Shown: positions 43,401-47,890 of the stretch, in pieces
Numbering within the stretch: position 1 is the first letter of the stretch
Layout: every line of letters begins with the position of its first letter
Assembly (NCBI GenBank): GCA_963978905.1
Contig: OZ022256.1
Location: 1,223,501-1,287,500, forward strand
Direction: 5' to 3'
Length of the DNA stretch: 64,000 bases
Source: Trichostrongylus colubriformis
Lineage: Eukaryota; Nematoda; Chromadorea; Rhabditida; Trichostrongylidae
Notes under the pieces: generated by a model
The model's input: the letters and a program-made list of their open reading frames with translations, nothing else
The model's database searches: none
Told to the model about the DNA's origin: nothing
Position numbers and translations under genes: made by a program

Positions 43401-46327
43401 GGTTTCTGCTATTTGCACAAGGGTGGACGGCTATCATAAACACAATACTAGCCGACCCGCGTTAGATGGCGACGAGCGAACAATTTCAGTGTCAAGGTAA
43501 AGCAAGAAGCGCTGATAGCTCGACACTCTACTACTTACACCATTGAAAAACGCGCTAATTCTAGCGGCGAACTCGTTTCGTGTGGAGTTTAAACGCTAAT
43601 GACAGGTGGTTAGTTCGCGATCGAGGCTGGCTTGCGACCCATTTGAAAACGATGGGAACATGTCACTAAAAATCCCACTTTGTATGGGAAAGGTTATCAC
43701 ATCCCTTGACATCAAAGAGACAACCGCTTTGACTTCGGGGGAAATACACATATAAAACCGAATATGTTGCCTTGAAGGTCACTCTACCACCGAAATGACT
43801 AACAGTAAATGAATGGATCGATTAGATCACCGCATCTTTGACAAGAACGTCCGCCAGGTACGCATCCTCACATCTAGTGGCGCTCCCAGCCTACTCTTGT
43901 AACCATACATGGTAATTCAGAGTTCATTGTCAGTACCAACCAGAGAAAGAACGGGAGCCGGTTGCACCGAGAACGATAATACAGTCGTTATAGCCATTTG
44001 AGCCAAAAATATAAAAGGCGCTTTTTCATCCTTCCTATTTTCTATGCTATTCCCTTGTGCAAATGAACCCTGTAGCCAAAAAGAACGGAATTGGAGTAAG
44101 CGAGTATCGTAGACATATGCAAGAAAACCACAAAGAAAACCAGAAATATCCGTATACCCTTAAGTTCAGCCCCTAGTTCATTTATTTGCCTTTATGAAGC
44201 AGATGAGGATCATTTTGATTCTCATCCCGATTCCCATTCCGCACCCGATAAAATCTTCGCTTTTTGCAGCCAATCACGGGCGCGTGAACCGAACGAGCTA
44301 AACAATTCAGTCAATATGAGTGGGGTCAATGAGACAGACAGCAGTGGTAGCGCAAACCATCGGCCGCCACCGGCCGCGACATTAGCTCACATAAATAGCA
44401 CGCCGAAACAGCCATGCAAGATGGATACTTGACGGGTCAACAGGATGTGAAAATCGTCCGAATCGAAAGAAAAATAAAGAAAAAATCGAATCAAAATCCA
44501 AAAATGAAATGGAATGAATAAAAGCTGACCTGGGTCTCGCCATTGTACCACGAGTAGTCAGTATTTGGTAAGGGATCAATGTTAGAAATTAGTGCAGGCC
44601 TTTTGATGATTAGATATTCTCCTTCTGCTACATAAAGCACCTGCTCGGACAAGTCAGGTTCTTCGAAGCCGTCCAAATCTACAAATATTTTGGAATAGTG
44701 TGCGTACTCGATCTCAAGATGATTATCGCCAAAGATTTCAGGAATGCAGCGAACACGAAAGAGAACGCGCCGCTGCACTTGAACGGCGAATTCGAATTGC
44801 GCTCTTCCCTGACAAAACAGCCACTTAACGCCTTTTCGTAAGCTTTTTGCCGCACTAGTACAAAGATATACAGATAAAACAGATATTGCAAATCAAAAAG
44901 AAATAAAATAAGCTCGATTTGTCACACAAAATGTAGGTGCGGAAAAGATGGCATGTAGACCAATGGAGCGCAATACGAAACACCTGAGAGAAATTGCTGA
45001 TCCACATACACCATTCCCGGGTTCTCACGTGATTGTTGTCCTTTGCTTTTCCGAATCTGCCATCCGCGAATGTCTTTTACAACTTCACAAAACTTCGAAA
45101 CCAGTAATGAACGTGAATGTCTACTTAGATCACCTACGCAGAGCTCTGTCAATCTTTCAGAGCGCTTTTCCGAATTCTAATATGCCTATGTTCACAAGAG
45201 ATTTTAATGTTGAATAACTTGGCTGATGGCTGATGAGAAGAAAACCAAGAAAGGCATCATTACCAAGTACAAGATATTATATAAGAACCAACTCAATGCT
45301 AAACCTGATGTCAGCCTTTGCGATTATGATCGTAGGCTAAGTCGGTTTAATCCATTTGGACACATTTGGATACATTTTAGACACAACCGTCGAGCAGCAA
45401 AACAAAAAGGAAGAGTCTCAGAGAAATAACTTCCAAGGACATTCGTAAAAGCCATTAAAACTGAAAGATTGTGGGAAAGGAACAACTCAACAACTTCTAT
45501 TTCTCACTAATCAGAGCGAAAATCAACATTTTTAGACAGTGTACATTTTCCGAGCAAGAGAACCCACACTAGAAATTAACACAAAACCACGAGCAAATTT
45601 ACTTTATGGAGCTGTGTCCAAAAGGTATGTGTCCAAACTGAACGGCGACCAAGTCGCAGTATCGCAAAATGGAAGTTAGCAGATTCGCGAAGTCCCATGT
45701 GTAGATGTTCTGTCACGGTGGTTCGCATAGTTTTTCCGAATTCGAAACTATTTTTGGAGAATGGTCACCCCAGCTATCCAGAGCTACTGGGATCATGGAA
45801 ACTAATGATGTTCAGTAAGACTGCTCACAAAAAGGACAGTGTGAAAAACAGTACTAAGCTCCAGCGAAAATTTGAATTTAACACTGATCGATTCATAACT
45901 GCATCAAGAAAATATCAAGATCTCATCTATTAACTTTATCAAAACGGAAAATCTGGGTTTCAAACTCACACTGCACAGTGACCTTGATAGGCGGCGACAG
46001 AGCAGACCCGACGGAATTTGTTGCCACACATCTATACACGCCAGAATCGTTCCGTGATGTGGGGCCTATTTGTAGCACAGTGGACAGTACTGCGATCGGA
46101 AGTCCATTTTTCAGCCAATGGACTCGCTCCGAGAGATCAGCCCGACAGTTCAGAATCAAGGGCTGACCTTCGGTGAGGAGAATCGAAGCCGGGTAGTCAT
46201 CTTCACGAAAGGAAGGTGGCCGGCCTCGGACAAGTTGTGCCAGACAGGTGTAGTGTAGTAATAATAATATGAAGAATAAATGAATAACACCAGTATAAGT
46301 GATCGTTCGAAAGCACTTCAGCATCAT
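1338..46327 (-). CDS. rig-4: Sidekick/RIG-4-type adhesion receptor (6 Ig + 13 FN3 + TM), 52 exons, 3' end off the window
   Basis: Type I membrane protein of the Sidekick family, which mediates homophilic adhesion between neurons and synaptic layer targeting (known for the family). Seen here: 52 minus-strand exons, each with an AG acceptor and a GT donor, whose phases agree at every junction. Together they encode about 2,157 residues before the left edge. Order: signal peptide (about 1-30), Ig1-6 (36-626), FN3 1-13 (627-1968), one TM helix (about 1980-2003), then at least 150 cytoplasmic residues. The first in-frame ATG (46325-46327) starts the signal peptide; the open frame upstream of it has no ATG. 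No stop was found after exon 52 (1338-1481), so the end, probably including the family's short C-terminal PDZ ligand, lies to the left. Orthology to C. elegans rig-4 is inferred from domain order. A small exon between exons 8 and 9 may have been missed. Confidence 0.93.
2411..2640. repeat. Degraded MITE of the GCATGCAAAGTTT family
   Basis: Left arm contains CATATGTCTATGTTGTAT and GCATGCAAAGTTTCACGCG; right arm contains GGCAAAGACAACATAAATAT, its approximate inverse. The same arms recur at 8.8, 10.7, 23.8, 50.2 and 59.2 kb. The terminal CCACGG-type ends are missing or diverged here. Confidence 0.55.
3522..3838. repeat. MITE with GTCCACGGAAATTT terminal inverted repeats
   Basis: Begins AAGGGAAACGTCCACGGAAA and ends near TTTCGTGGACATTCCTTT, an imperfect inverted pair. 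The interior shares stretches such as GAACGGCCATCGACC and GACCGCGTGACCGTCGCC with copies at about 50.0 and 58.9 kb (there GTCGTCGGTGGGCAG, GACCACGTGACTGTCG). Confidence 0.65.
4217..4587 (-). CDS. rig-4: Sidekick exons 50-51: juxtamembrane and cytoplasmic tail
   Basis: Exons 4470-4587 and 4217-4414, about residues 2004-2109. The stop-transfer stretch SVAKYKREKRESVDS leads to ANGNFVAFQME, then NDLPTRPGTKQSWLSDRDPP, AYGSVLGDQSRIRTVES and NMYGLETDVIPPLPNQE. Exon 51 starts at 4414 (acceptor ATTTCCAG); the apparent acceptor at 4381 would break the frame. Low-complexity, Ser/Pro-rich and disordered-looking, as in other Sidekick tails. Confidence 0.9.
4961..5068 (-). CDS. rig-4: Sidekick exon 49: transmembrane segment
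   Basis: About residues 1969-2004. After FIPEDPFYTT comes WWFIAMVAMS then TFVVVVLVVAFLCIT, an uninterrupted hydrophobic stretch of about 24 residues with no charge, followed in exon 50 by basic residues (KYKREKR). This is a single-pass membrane anchor with the tail inside. Acceptor TATTTCAG, donor GTAAGC, phase 1 at both ends. Confidence 0.95.
5069..6079. other. Intron 48 of the sidekick gene, no clear element
   Basis: Contains one isolated arm of the GCATGCAAAGTT family near 5387-5398 (GGGTCGCATGCAAAGTTG). Otherwise ordinary AT-rich intron sequence. Confidence 0.45.
6080..7145 (-). CDS. rig-4: Sidekick exons 46-48: FN3 domain 13
   Basis: Exons 7021-7145, 6836-6952 and 6080-6191, about residues 1851-1968. 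Motifs: GPPAPTRPTLTPGPSSVTLD, WRDEQRNGIIGHLIQAKLV, RSFGRPTHIHGVWVTLRVVE, then YRELEPSSFYVFRVFARNE and IGIGKASAE. Exon 46 uses donor GTTCCA and exon 47 donor GTTTGT, both weak but the only ones that keep phase. A possible extra in-frame exon at 6405-6557 is treated in the findings. Confidence 0.88.
7211..7518 (-). CDS. rig-4: Sidekick exons 44-45: FN3 domain 12
   Basis: Exons 7435-7518 and 7211-7370, about residues 1770-1850. Motifs: VRVSWKPPTEPNGRITGYIV, NYRTFKMK, FKKEVQSRTQQTFYPATNLE, GVMYFFAVWAETSAGRGTEV. A 65-nt intron of C. elegans-like size separates exon 45 from exon 46. Confidence 0.93.
7638..7949. repeat. Inverted pair of tRNA-like elements (tRNA-derived SINE?)
   Basis: Two copies of a tRNA-like sequence face each other: minus strand at about 7675-7745 and plus strand at about 7840-7915, with flanks (CAAGTATGCAGAG / AACTCTGCATACTTG) also inverted. 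Each has an A-box-like GGTAGTGTGATGGATCAGC and a B-box; the minus copy has the perfect GGGTTCGAGTCCC. The anticodon loop CCGGAAA lacks the invariant U33, so these are unlikely to be working tRNAs. The plus copy has a duplicated 22-bp block at 7811-7855. Lies in intron 43. Confidence 0.65.
8764..9146. mobile_element. Complete MITE with GGAATCGYCCACGGAAAA ends
   Basis: Starts AAAAGGAATCGCCCACGGAA and ends TTTTTCCGTGGACGATTCCT as an inverted pair. The subterminal ACTTTGCATGCGGCCC near 9060 and TACAACATAAATGTATG near 9085 define the family. GC-rich interior. No coding capacity. Best-preserved copy in the window; lies in intron 43. Confidence 0.75.
9731..11668 (-). CDS. rig-4: Sidekick exons 41-43: FN3 domain 11 and start of domain 12
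   Basis: Exons 11566-11668, 9941-10057 and 9731-9853, about residues 1655-1769. Motifs: NVTNVMAEPLSSTSLSVRWD, EAEDAAISGFKVRFVPV, NSCIITDLRKYTEYQ, ISITPYNRAGEGAVARIRV. Exon 43 ends in PGMVGALKFSDVLLDS, the A strand of domain 12. Exon 42 begins at 10057 after TTTCTCAG; a second acceptor at 10017 would shorten it and break phase. Confidence 0.93.
10120..10620. repeat. Dispersed repeat shared with 55.43-55.76 kb
   Basis: Shares TCTCGGGTTTTTGNCC preceded by a G-rich TCCTATT/TCTTATT block, and CCTAAGAAGGCTA / TCTAAGAAGACTA with GTGGCGA, in the same order as 55.43-55.76 kb. No coding potential recognised. Lies in intron 41. Confidence 0.55.
10650..11049. mobile_element. MITE of the GGAATCGTCCACGG family, diverged left end
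   Basis: Left part TACACATATATTTATGTTG and GGGTCGCATGCAAAGCTTCA; right part AACTTTGCATGCGGCCCA, then TTTTTCCGTGGAAGATTCCT. Interior GC-rich, related to the 8.8-kb copy. Lies in intron 41 next to the 10.12-kb repeat. Confidence 0.68.
11753..12336 (-). CDS. rig-4: Sidekick exons 39-40: rest of FN3 domain 10
   Basis: Exons 12187-12336 and 11753-11854, about residues 1571-1654. Exon 39: DVWNADAIGYRIAFREYPMS, NDTWSTVEIS, RPQFLLLNLP. Exon 40: FRHYIVRMRAFNSEGSGPFS then VFVYVGYSIPK. Phase 2 at both ends. Exon 39 is open on the minus strand between a TTTTCCAG acceptor and a GTGAGTAC donor and completes strands C to E. Confidence 0.92.
12404..13483 (-). CDS. rig-4: Sidekick exons 36-38: FN3 domain 9 and start of domain 10
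   Basis: Exons 13362-13483, 13184-13269 and 12404-12589, about residues 1440-1571. Domain 9: VPVRTPPVPTRNDTKYGSDS, IRWDDSEVDEDEAPVRFVQ, VEYQKSNSDEWNALEKV, then LLPNSKYRFRIRYLGDTSQ. Exon 38 continues through SEWMRTLPAPPSAAPTSLAA into the B strand of domain 10 (STLLLQWLTPE). Confidence 0.93.
13782..15145 (-). CDS. rig-4: Sidekick exons 33-35: FN3 domain 8
   Basis: Exons 15048-15145, 14592-14685 and 13782-13883, about residues 1342-1439. Motifs: VPEVPTGVAFSLISENEVRL, KWTPPENPNGKIKAYYVSYW, then GLEPNKQYTFAVQAENTI and SVGPEAVVQV. All donors are GTGAG or GTAAG type. A MITE lies between exons 34 and 35. Confidence 0.94.
14193..14442. mobile_element. Short TIR element, GGCCGCGTTCATA family, copy 1
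   Basis: Starts TAGGCGGCGTTCATACTTTG and ends CATCATGAACGCGGCCTTA, an inverted pair. Interior has CGCACCGACGCCGGCAC and its approximate complement near the other end (GGCGTCGGTGCACA), so the element folds into a long hairpin. Lies in intron 34. Confidence 0.7.
15225..19008 (-). CDS. rig-4: Sidekick exons 30-32: FN3 domain 7
   Basis: Exons 18879-19008, 16854-16940 and 15225-15336, about residues 1232-1341. Motifs: VPSGAPRNVRADVDSKRSVI, QENGNIRGYQIRLEPEQEW, RTFTVSGASVLSHT, then VTGLRAFTSYFVFASAC and VGCGPENRVP. The first intron holds the 17.1-18.65 kb repeat element, the second a Tc1-type MITE. Confidence 0.92.
15806..16308. mobile_element. 503-bp Tc1-type MITE, copy 1
   Basis: Terminal inverted repeats CAGCAGCGTTCAAAAGTCTT and AAGACTTTTGAGCGCTACTG, flanked on both sides by TA, the Tc1/mariner target dinucleotide. 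A second copy of identical length lies at 34139-34641. The internal sequence encodes no transposase, so it would need one in trans. Lies in intron 31. Confidence 0.78.
17134..18650. repeat. Composite repeat: 376-bp tandem duplication plus inverted partial copy
   Basis: Unit 17134-17509 is repeated almost exactly at 17510-17885 (GAAATTCAAAAGTTCTCTAC start; GGGTCAAAGTTTGCCTGTCA inside). At 18492-18650 a partial, more diverged copy runs in reverse (GAACTTTGACCCATCGTAAC, then GAAGTAAAATACCTTCCCTT). The outer copies could be long terminal inverted repeats of one non-autonomous element whose left end duplicated. Lies in intron 30. Confidence 0.72.
19066..20125 (-). CDS. rig-4: Sidekick exons 28-29: FN3 domain 6
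   Basis: Exons 19964-20125 and 19066-19202, about residues 1133-1231. Motifs: TPASRLFAEPLSSTSLSLSW, QWNGQPKGYLILYRE, EHWHEI, FTLRDLQPYTSYEVQLFAEN, MFGRSASSGASEA. Phase 0 between them, phase 2 out through donor GTGAGACA. Confidence 0.94.
20916..22072 (-). CDS. rig-4: Sidekick exons 26-27: FN3 domain 5
   Basis: Exons 21910-22072 and 20916-21039, about residues 1037-1132. Motifs: LPGRPSSLTLSDIRARSVLL, DGHTAIRQWIVEAKV, then RSITVNGLRPFTRYQMRLIA and ENVRGRGAPSEPS. Of the donors near the end of exon 26 only GTAGGTAA (low edge 21910) gives the phase 2 needed by exon 27. Confidence 0.92.
21628..21792. mobile_element. Short TIR element, GGCCGCGTTCATA family, copy 2
   Basis: Starts GACCGCGTTCATACTTTGCG and ends AAAATATGAACGCGGCC. 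165 bp, no coding capacity. Lies in intron 26. Confidence 0.7.
22146..22919 (-). CDS. rig-4: Sidekick exons 23-25: FN3 domain 4
   Basis: Exons 22848-22919, 22683-22790 and 22146-22221, about residues 952-1036, completing the domain begun in exon 22. Motifs: VMFDGAVVMWELPEHPNG, ITRFVLRYWN, RNATIQGLTPSTHYT, VDVMASTVKGDGPREE. Exon 25 starts after an acceptor CGCTTCAG and ends at donor GTAAGA in phase 1. Confidence 0.93.
23057..23653 (-). CDS. rig-4: Sidekick exons 20-22: FN3 domain 3
   Basis: Exons 23538-23653, 23338-23446 and 23057-23178, about residues 836-951. Motifs: PTQAPKNVIANVLNSTAVEV, PGVNLGYK, VEFWKGVPQHSNLYRQV, then HYNLTVLCYTSPGDGPRN. The end of exon 22 (EDTPGPVSGLSIAE) begins FN3 domain 4. 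The intron upstream of exon 20 contains the mariner. Confidence 0.93.
23955..25238 (+). mobile_element. Mariner transposon, defective
   Basis: About 1.28 kb. Ends share TTGCAAAATTAATTTCGG in inverted orientation (left at about 23963, right at about 25214-25231), flanked by TA. These ends resemble cecropia/Hsmar1-type mariners and the hookworm element bandit; that subfamily placement is from memory. Carries one broken transposase gene. Inserted in intron 19 of the sidekick gene, on the strand opposite to transcription. Confidence 0.85.
24145..25163 (+). pseudogene. Mariner transposase pseudogene (DD34D)
   Basis: Would cut and paste mariner DNA at TA sites. The N-terminus (MNRRDYRVIMLYEFKLEHSA) is in a different frame from the rest; a one-base indel in the T run at 24232-24236 explains this. 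The body carries WFKKFTSGDFDLE, the second helix-turn-helix (LAEDLGVHYSTVARHL), the linker WVPHDL, and catalytic Asp in ITVDEK, LLQDNARPHT and SPTDYHFF, with 34 positions between the last two. An in-frame TAA at 24906-24908 lies between the second and third Asp. The usual Trp after DEK is Arg. Two inactivating lesions, so not functional. Confidence 0.9.
25746..29508 (-). CDS. rig-4: Sidekick exons 17-19: FN3 domain 2
   Basis: Exons 29364-29508, 27594-27663 and 25746-25857, about residues 727-835. Motifs: APRNVAASARSANSIIVQWQ, GDILGYIVRYRLAGYTLPW, TKDARNT, then AIDQLITWREYEIQVAAYNH and RGLGVFS. The intron between exons 18 and 19 carries a SINE. An open stretch at 27.38-27.46 kb in that intron has an acceptor but no usable donor and was not included. 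Confidence 0.92.
26029..26325 (+). mobile_element. tRNA-derived SINE
   Basis: The head (26029-26105) has an A-box-like TGGTGTAGTGACAGGTGG, a B-box-like GGGATCAAATCCC, and matching CGGGCG / CGCCCG ends. The body has ATCGGTAAATTGGTACCAGA, CTCGTCTGGGAGGATAAAAG and GTCATTGTATAGGCCACATC, which I recall as a common strongylid SINE body; the tail is a CTTTA-rich run (TTTACCCTTTATTTAACTTT). Lies antisense in intron 18. Confidence 0.65.
27781..27842. repeat. GATCTCTCT microsatellite
   Basis: Imperfect repeats of GATCTCTCT and TGATATATCTCTC for about 60 bp in intron 17. Length is likely polymorphic. Confidence 0.8.
28862..29056. repeat. Inverted repeat arm A flanking sidekick exons 16-17
   Basis: 195 bp including GTAGAACAGACGTAGTGTGG, CGCCTTGGCATGGTGCC and TATTGTTTCTAGATGTACTT. 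The same sequence occurs inverted at 30976-31174 with few differences. Lies in intron 17. Confidence 0.85.
30273..31501 (-). CDS. rig-4: Sidekick exons 14-16: FN3 domain 1
   Basis: Exons 31390-31501, 31233-31314 and 30273-30378, about residues 627-726. The chain runs RPQMPTFVQAELINTTLP, KIRVSWMEGFDGNSPIIK, then WSDWEVVVDNVPSE and IDNLRPSVTAEFRVIASNRF. Trp in the B strand and the L-R-P..Y/F-R-V-A-N F strand are diagnostic of FN3. Exons 16 and 17 lie between the two arms of a long inverted repeat. Confidence 0.94.
30748..30961. repeat. Foldback element with G-tract and C-tract ends
   Basis: Begins with GGAGGAGGGGGGGGGGGG and ends with a run of about 17 C. Inside, CTTTCCCTTACTAGGCTTAG and TAACCCTAGTAAGGGAAAG form an inverted pair, with GTCGAAGCT / AGCTTTGAC outside it. 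About 214 bp, no coding capacity. Lies in intron 15. Confidence 0.7.
30976..31174. repeat. Inverted repeat arm B flanking sidekick exons 16-17
   Basis: Reverse complement of 28862-29056 (GTACATCTAGAAACAATATA, then CACCATGCCAAGGCGTC, CCACACTACGTCTGTTCTAC). About 1.9 kb lies between the arms, including exons 16 (30273-30378) and 17 (29364-29508). Lies in intron 15. Confidence 0.85.
31527..31895. repeat. Direct repeat, 62 bp, 307 bp apart, in intron 13
   Basis: 31527-31588 and 31834-31895 share GGAAGTATAGACACGAGGGT, then GTTGCGAC, TGCGTACGACACG and GTGTTCGCC. The sequence between is unique in the window. Could be the long direct ends of a small insertion. Confidence 0.6.
31931..32273 (-). CDS. 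rig-4: Sidekick exons 12-13: Ig domain 6
   Basis: Exons 32152-32273 and 31931-32096, about residues 531-626, separated by a short 55-nt intron. Motifs: NIMIPCEVSPEY (B strand), LMWFIN (C strand), then SIGEYRCTVVADG (F strand) and SAFLRIIG, which leads into the FN3 array. Donors GTGAGA and GTAAGC. Confidence 0.94.
32339..34012 (-). CDS. rig-4: Sidekick exons 10-11: linker and Ig domain 5
   Basis: Exons 33830-34012 and 32339-32491, about residues 419-530. An acidic linker (EISQSDDETEAFEGND) precedes the domain. Ig5 has LKLICVVMGLP, VMWRFN and, in exon 11, KKSDSGSYTCIAKNSIG. Phase 1 on both sides; acceptors TTTTCAG and AATTATAG, donors GTGAGC and GTGATT. Confidence 0.93.
34139..34641. mobile_element. 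503-bp Tc1-type MITE, copy 2
   Basis: Ends CAGTAGCGCTCAAGTCTTCG and CGAAGACTTCTGAGAGCTACTG-type inverse, flanked by TA. Collinear with 15806-16308 over its whole length, with scattered substitutions. No open reading frame for a transposase. Lies in intron 9. Confidence 0.78.
35169..36552. repeat. 1.38-kb palindrome with eight mini-hairpins
   Basis: The arms (about 690 bp each) begin ATATTGGGTTGAGGAATAAG on the left and end CTTATTCCTCAACCCAATAT on the right; the centre near 35855-35865 has CGACGAAATCGAGCA facing TGCTCGATTTCGTCG. Each arm carries four copies of a conserved hairpin of the form TAGAGC-loop-GCTCTA: near 35266, 35439, 35605 and 35755 on the left, mirrored near 35952, 36101, 36271 and 36441. 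Spacing is 150-173 bp. A degenerate copy of the terminal motif (GAATAAGTTTCCACC) recurs at about 35674, so the arm may be built from tandem units. No coding frame. Lies in intron 9. Confidence 0.85.
37484..37635. mobile_element. 152-bp MITE, GTCAGRCTTTGCGA family
   Basis: Starts GTCAGGCTTTGCGAATTTGC and ends CGCAAATCGCAAAGTCTGAC. Rich in CGCAAAT/ATTTGCG words. Same ends as 47891-48431. Lies in intron 9. Confidence 0.72.
38699..41795 (-). CDS. rig-4: Sidekick exons 8-9: Ig domain 4
   Basis: Exons 41665-41795 and 38699-38834, about residues 330-418. Exon 8 has LTIPCSQRKRGG and QWYFNGNE; exon 9 has VATRNGRLVVDSL and DYGVYQCEATNEAGS, so both cysteines and the Trp are present. Both junction sides are phase 0, but only six residues separate WYFNGNE from the E strand. 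A microexon of about 8 codons may therefore be missing in the 2.8-kb intron. Confidence 0.88.
38835..41664. other. Intron 8 of the sidekick gene (2.8 kb)
   Basis: Contains a G-rich run at 39751-39783 (on the plus strand). No convincing additional exon was found, although Ig4 is a few residues short at this junction. Confidence 0.45.
41873..42543 (-). CDS. rig-4: Sidekick exons 5-7: Ig domain 3
   Basis: Exons 42433-42543, 42097-42217 and 41873-41960, about residues 223-330. Exon 5 supplies the B-strand Cys (SFDCVASLK), exon 6 the RTRWLLNGVVI C strand and exon 7 the F-strand Cys (HKLECKVDAA) and G strand. Exons 6 and 7 have good splice signals. Exon 5 has a weak donor (GTGCGTCG) and an unusual Ser/Tyr-rich start; it is called because it is open, restores phase on both sides and provides the missing cysteine. 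Confidence 0.82.
42613..44678 (-). CDS. rig-4: Sidekick exons 2-4: Ig domain 2
   Basis: Exons 44530-44678, 43121-43207 and 42613-42686, about residues 120-222. The chain reads YLDGFEEPDLSEQVLYVAEG, then SWYNGETQ, VYSNRSHYITSRGDLVIV, FGDYK, VVASVDGLGEAVSNIFTV. The fold is clear from the C-strand Trp, the G-D-L-V-I E strand and the GDY F strand. The positions that usually hold the two disulfide cysteines are Lys/Arg (LIIKRP) and Val (YKVVAS). The frame upstream of 44678 is open for more codons, but only the acceptor at 44679 keeps phase with exon 1. Confidence 0.88.
43208..44529. other. Intron 2 of the sidekick gene
   Basis: No exon, repeat or RNA feature recognised. A GC-richer patch lies around 44340-44390 (CGGCCGCCACCGGCCGCGAC). 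Confidence 0.4.
44679..45969. other. Intron 1 of the sidekick gene
   Basis: Plus-strand frames of 67-89 codons at 44.95-45.43 kb contain no motif I recognise; the ending FTRDFNVE is only vaguely endonuclease-like. One CGCAAAAT-rich patch lies near 45653-45690. Confidence 0.4.
45970..46327 (-). CDS. rig-4: Sidekick exon 1: signal peptide and Ig domain 1
   Basis: Residues 1-119. A hydrophobic core LFFILLLL followed by CLAQ looks like a signal peptide cut after Ala30. Ig1 follows with the B-strand Cys61 (LNCRAD), Trp71 (VHWLKNG) and F-strand Cys100 in the DSGVYRCVATN motif. The donor GTGAGTTT sits just after VTVQ, leaving phase 1. Confidence 0.93.
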
Positions 46328-46394
46328 GTCAGCGTCGCAGCTGCATGGCAATTGTAAAGGGCGGCCTGGAATTTAGTCACTTTTGCACTGCTAT
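46328..46394 (-). promoter_or_regulatory. 5' leader of the sidekick gene with splice acceptor and 5-codon upstream ORF
   Basis: An acceptor reading TTTTCTTCAG ends at 46395, so the mature 5' end probably starts at 46394, either by cis splicing from an upstream leader exon or by spliced-leader trans-splicing. The 67-nt leader contains an ATG at 46344-46346 that opens a five-codon frame (M-Q-L-R-R) ending at TGA 46329-46331, one base before the main ATG at 46325-46327. Such a short upstream ORF could lower or condition translation; that is inference. Confidence 0.5.
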
Positions 46395-47890
46395 CTGAAG
46401 AAAACATCTACAAAAAGAAAAAAAGCTGCGCGTTCGAAAAACGACTTCGATTTAGCGATTTGACATGATTCTATACGATACAGCTGATGATAAATTGTAT
46501 TTTGAAGTAGGAGACGGCCCGAAGCACTGTCAACACCACTGGTGGCTGATTAGATGATAAGCAAAAGCAATAAAAGCGCAAATGAATCAGCTTCGCGCAC
46601 TTCCGAATTCAAGTAGGCAGAGGAGGTGCTAGCAGACTGACAGCACAAGGAATGAAAAATTTCCCAAAGGAGATGAAGAATAAATATGCGTCATTCGATT
46701 TATTAGGAAACTCTTGTGAGCTAATATTAAGAGAATGAAAAGGTCAAAGAGACAAACAGTTTTATGGAACAAAAATTAAATGTTAAAAAGTTTGAAAAGT
46801 CACTTTGATAATTAAATTTGACTCATAAAAGATAAAAGAAATATGACAGAAGCGATAAAGCGAAAGCGAAGAAAAGCTTCAAAAAAGCGACATAAAAACC
46901 AATTCTTGACTCATACAGATGTGCCGATGAAATGTCAAAGCATAACCGGTGATATCGCTGCAACTGTCTAGTACTCCTAGTATACTCCAAAAAAGAAAAA
47001 AAGAAAAAGGTAGTGAAAAAACACTGGCGTGAAAAAATGCAGAGAAACATGAATTCTTGTGCATCATAACTGACGCAAAAAGAAGCCAAAGAAATTACCC
47101 CCACGAGTTAGTGCAGTATTTTTCAACTCTGAGACATTCTTAAAAAGTCGCAAAAGAAGAAAGCAAATAAAAGTAAGTGAAGAAAGATTGGAGAGTAAAA
47201 ATAAAAAAAAGCATATCTGTAAATAGATACGTTTGGATTCGAAAACTTTTCGAACTGAGCAATCTCGAATTTGATGTGCTACTGCATGCGCCCAGCAGCA
47301 AGTCAAATTTTCAATGAAAACGATAACAAAATAAGTTCTGCTGGAAAGTCATCAAGTTTTTATCACTCAGTGAGATCTGAATATGACCATGTGAGAGTCC
47401 TCTGGTAAAAAAAAAAGTTTGAAAGCAAGTACGGCAAATGATTTCTATTCAAGGAATTTAACATTACTATTATCGCGAAATCCGTAGTAATGACAGATCA
47501 CGTGGCAGTAAACAATATGCGAAATCGCCGCCTATTAAAGTCAAGGAGCGAAATAGGGCCATGTGGAAAATAAATAAGTAATCGGTTCGTTAAAGATTTC
47601 ATTCACCTATTCAAGCGAGGAAAGACGAGGCAAATGTTTCACAGAAGAATTCAAAAGACTAGGAATAGAAAACGGAACAGTATCGGAAAACAAGCACTGG
47701 TCATATATGAAGAACAATTACGTATAAAACCAACCACACGGAAAGCACACAAGTATAAATGTAAATAAACAGAACAGTAAATATAGCGCCAGAAAAGCGT
47801 AATATACAAAAGCAGTGGAGGAATAGTGGGAACGACAACAGCTTCGAATCAAGAAACTCCAAACCATAGTGACGACTAACCTCGGCCGCC

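Noticed and set aside
44679..44808. Extending exon 2 upstream to the acceptor GTTTTGTCAG at 44809
   Set aside because: The frame is open there, but that acceptor cannot be matched in phase to exon 1; the acceptor at 44679 can and gives a normal Ig1-Ig2 linker.
44948..45429. Plus-strand frames ending FTRDFNVE as a retrotransposon endonuclease fragment
   Set aside because: Only a four-residue resemblance to the GDFN motif and no reverse transcriptase downstream.
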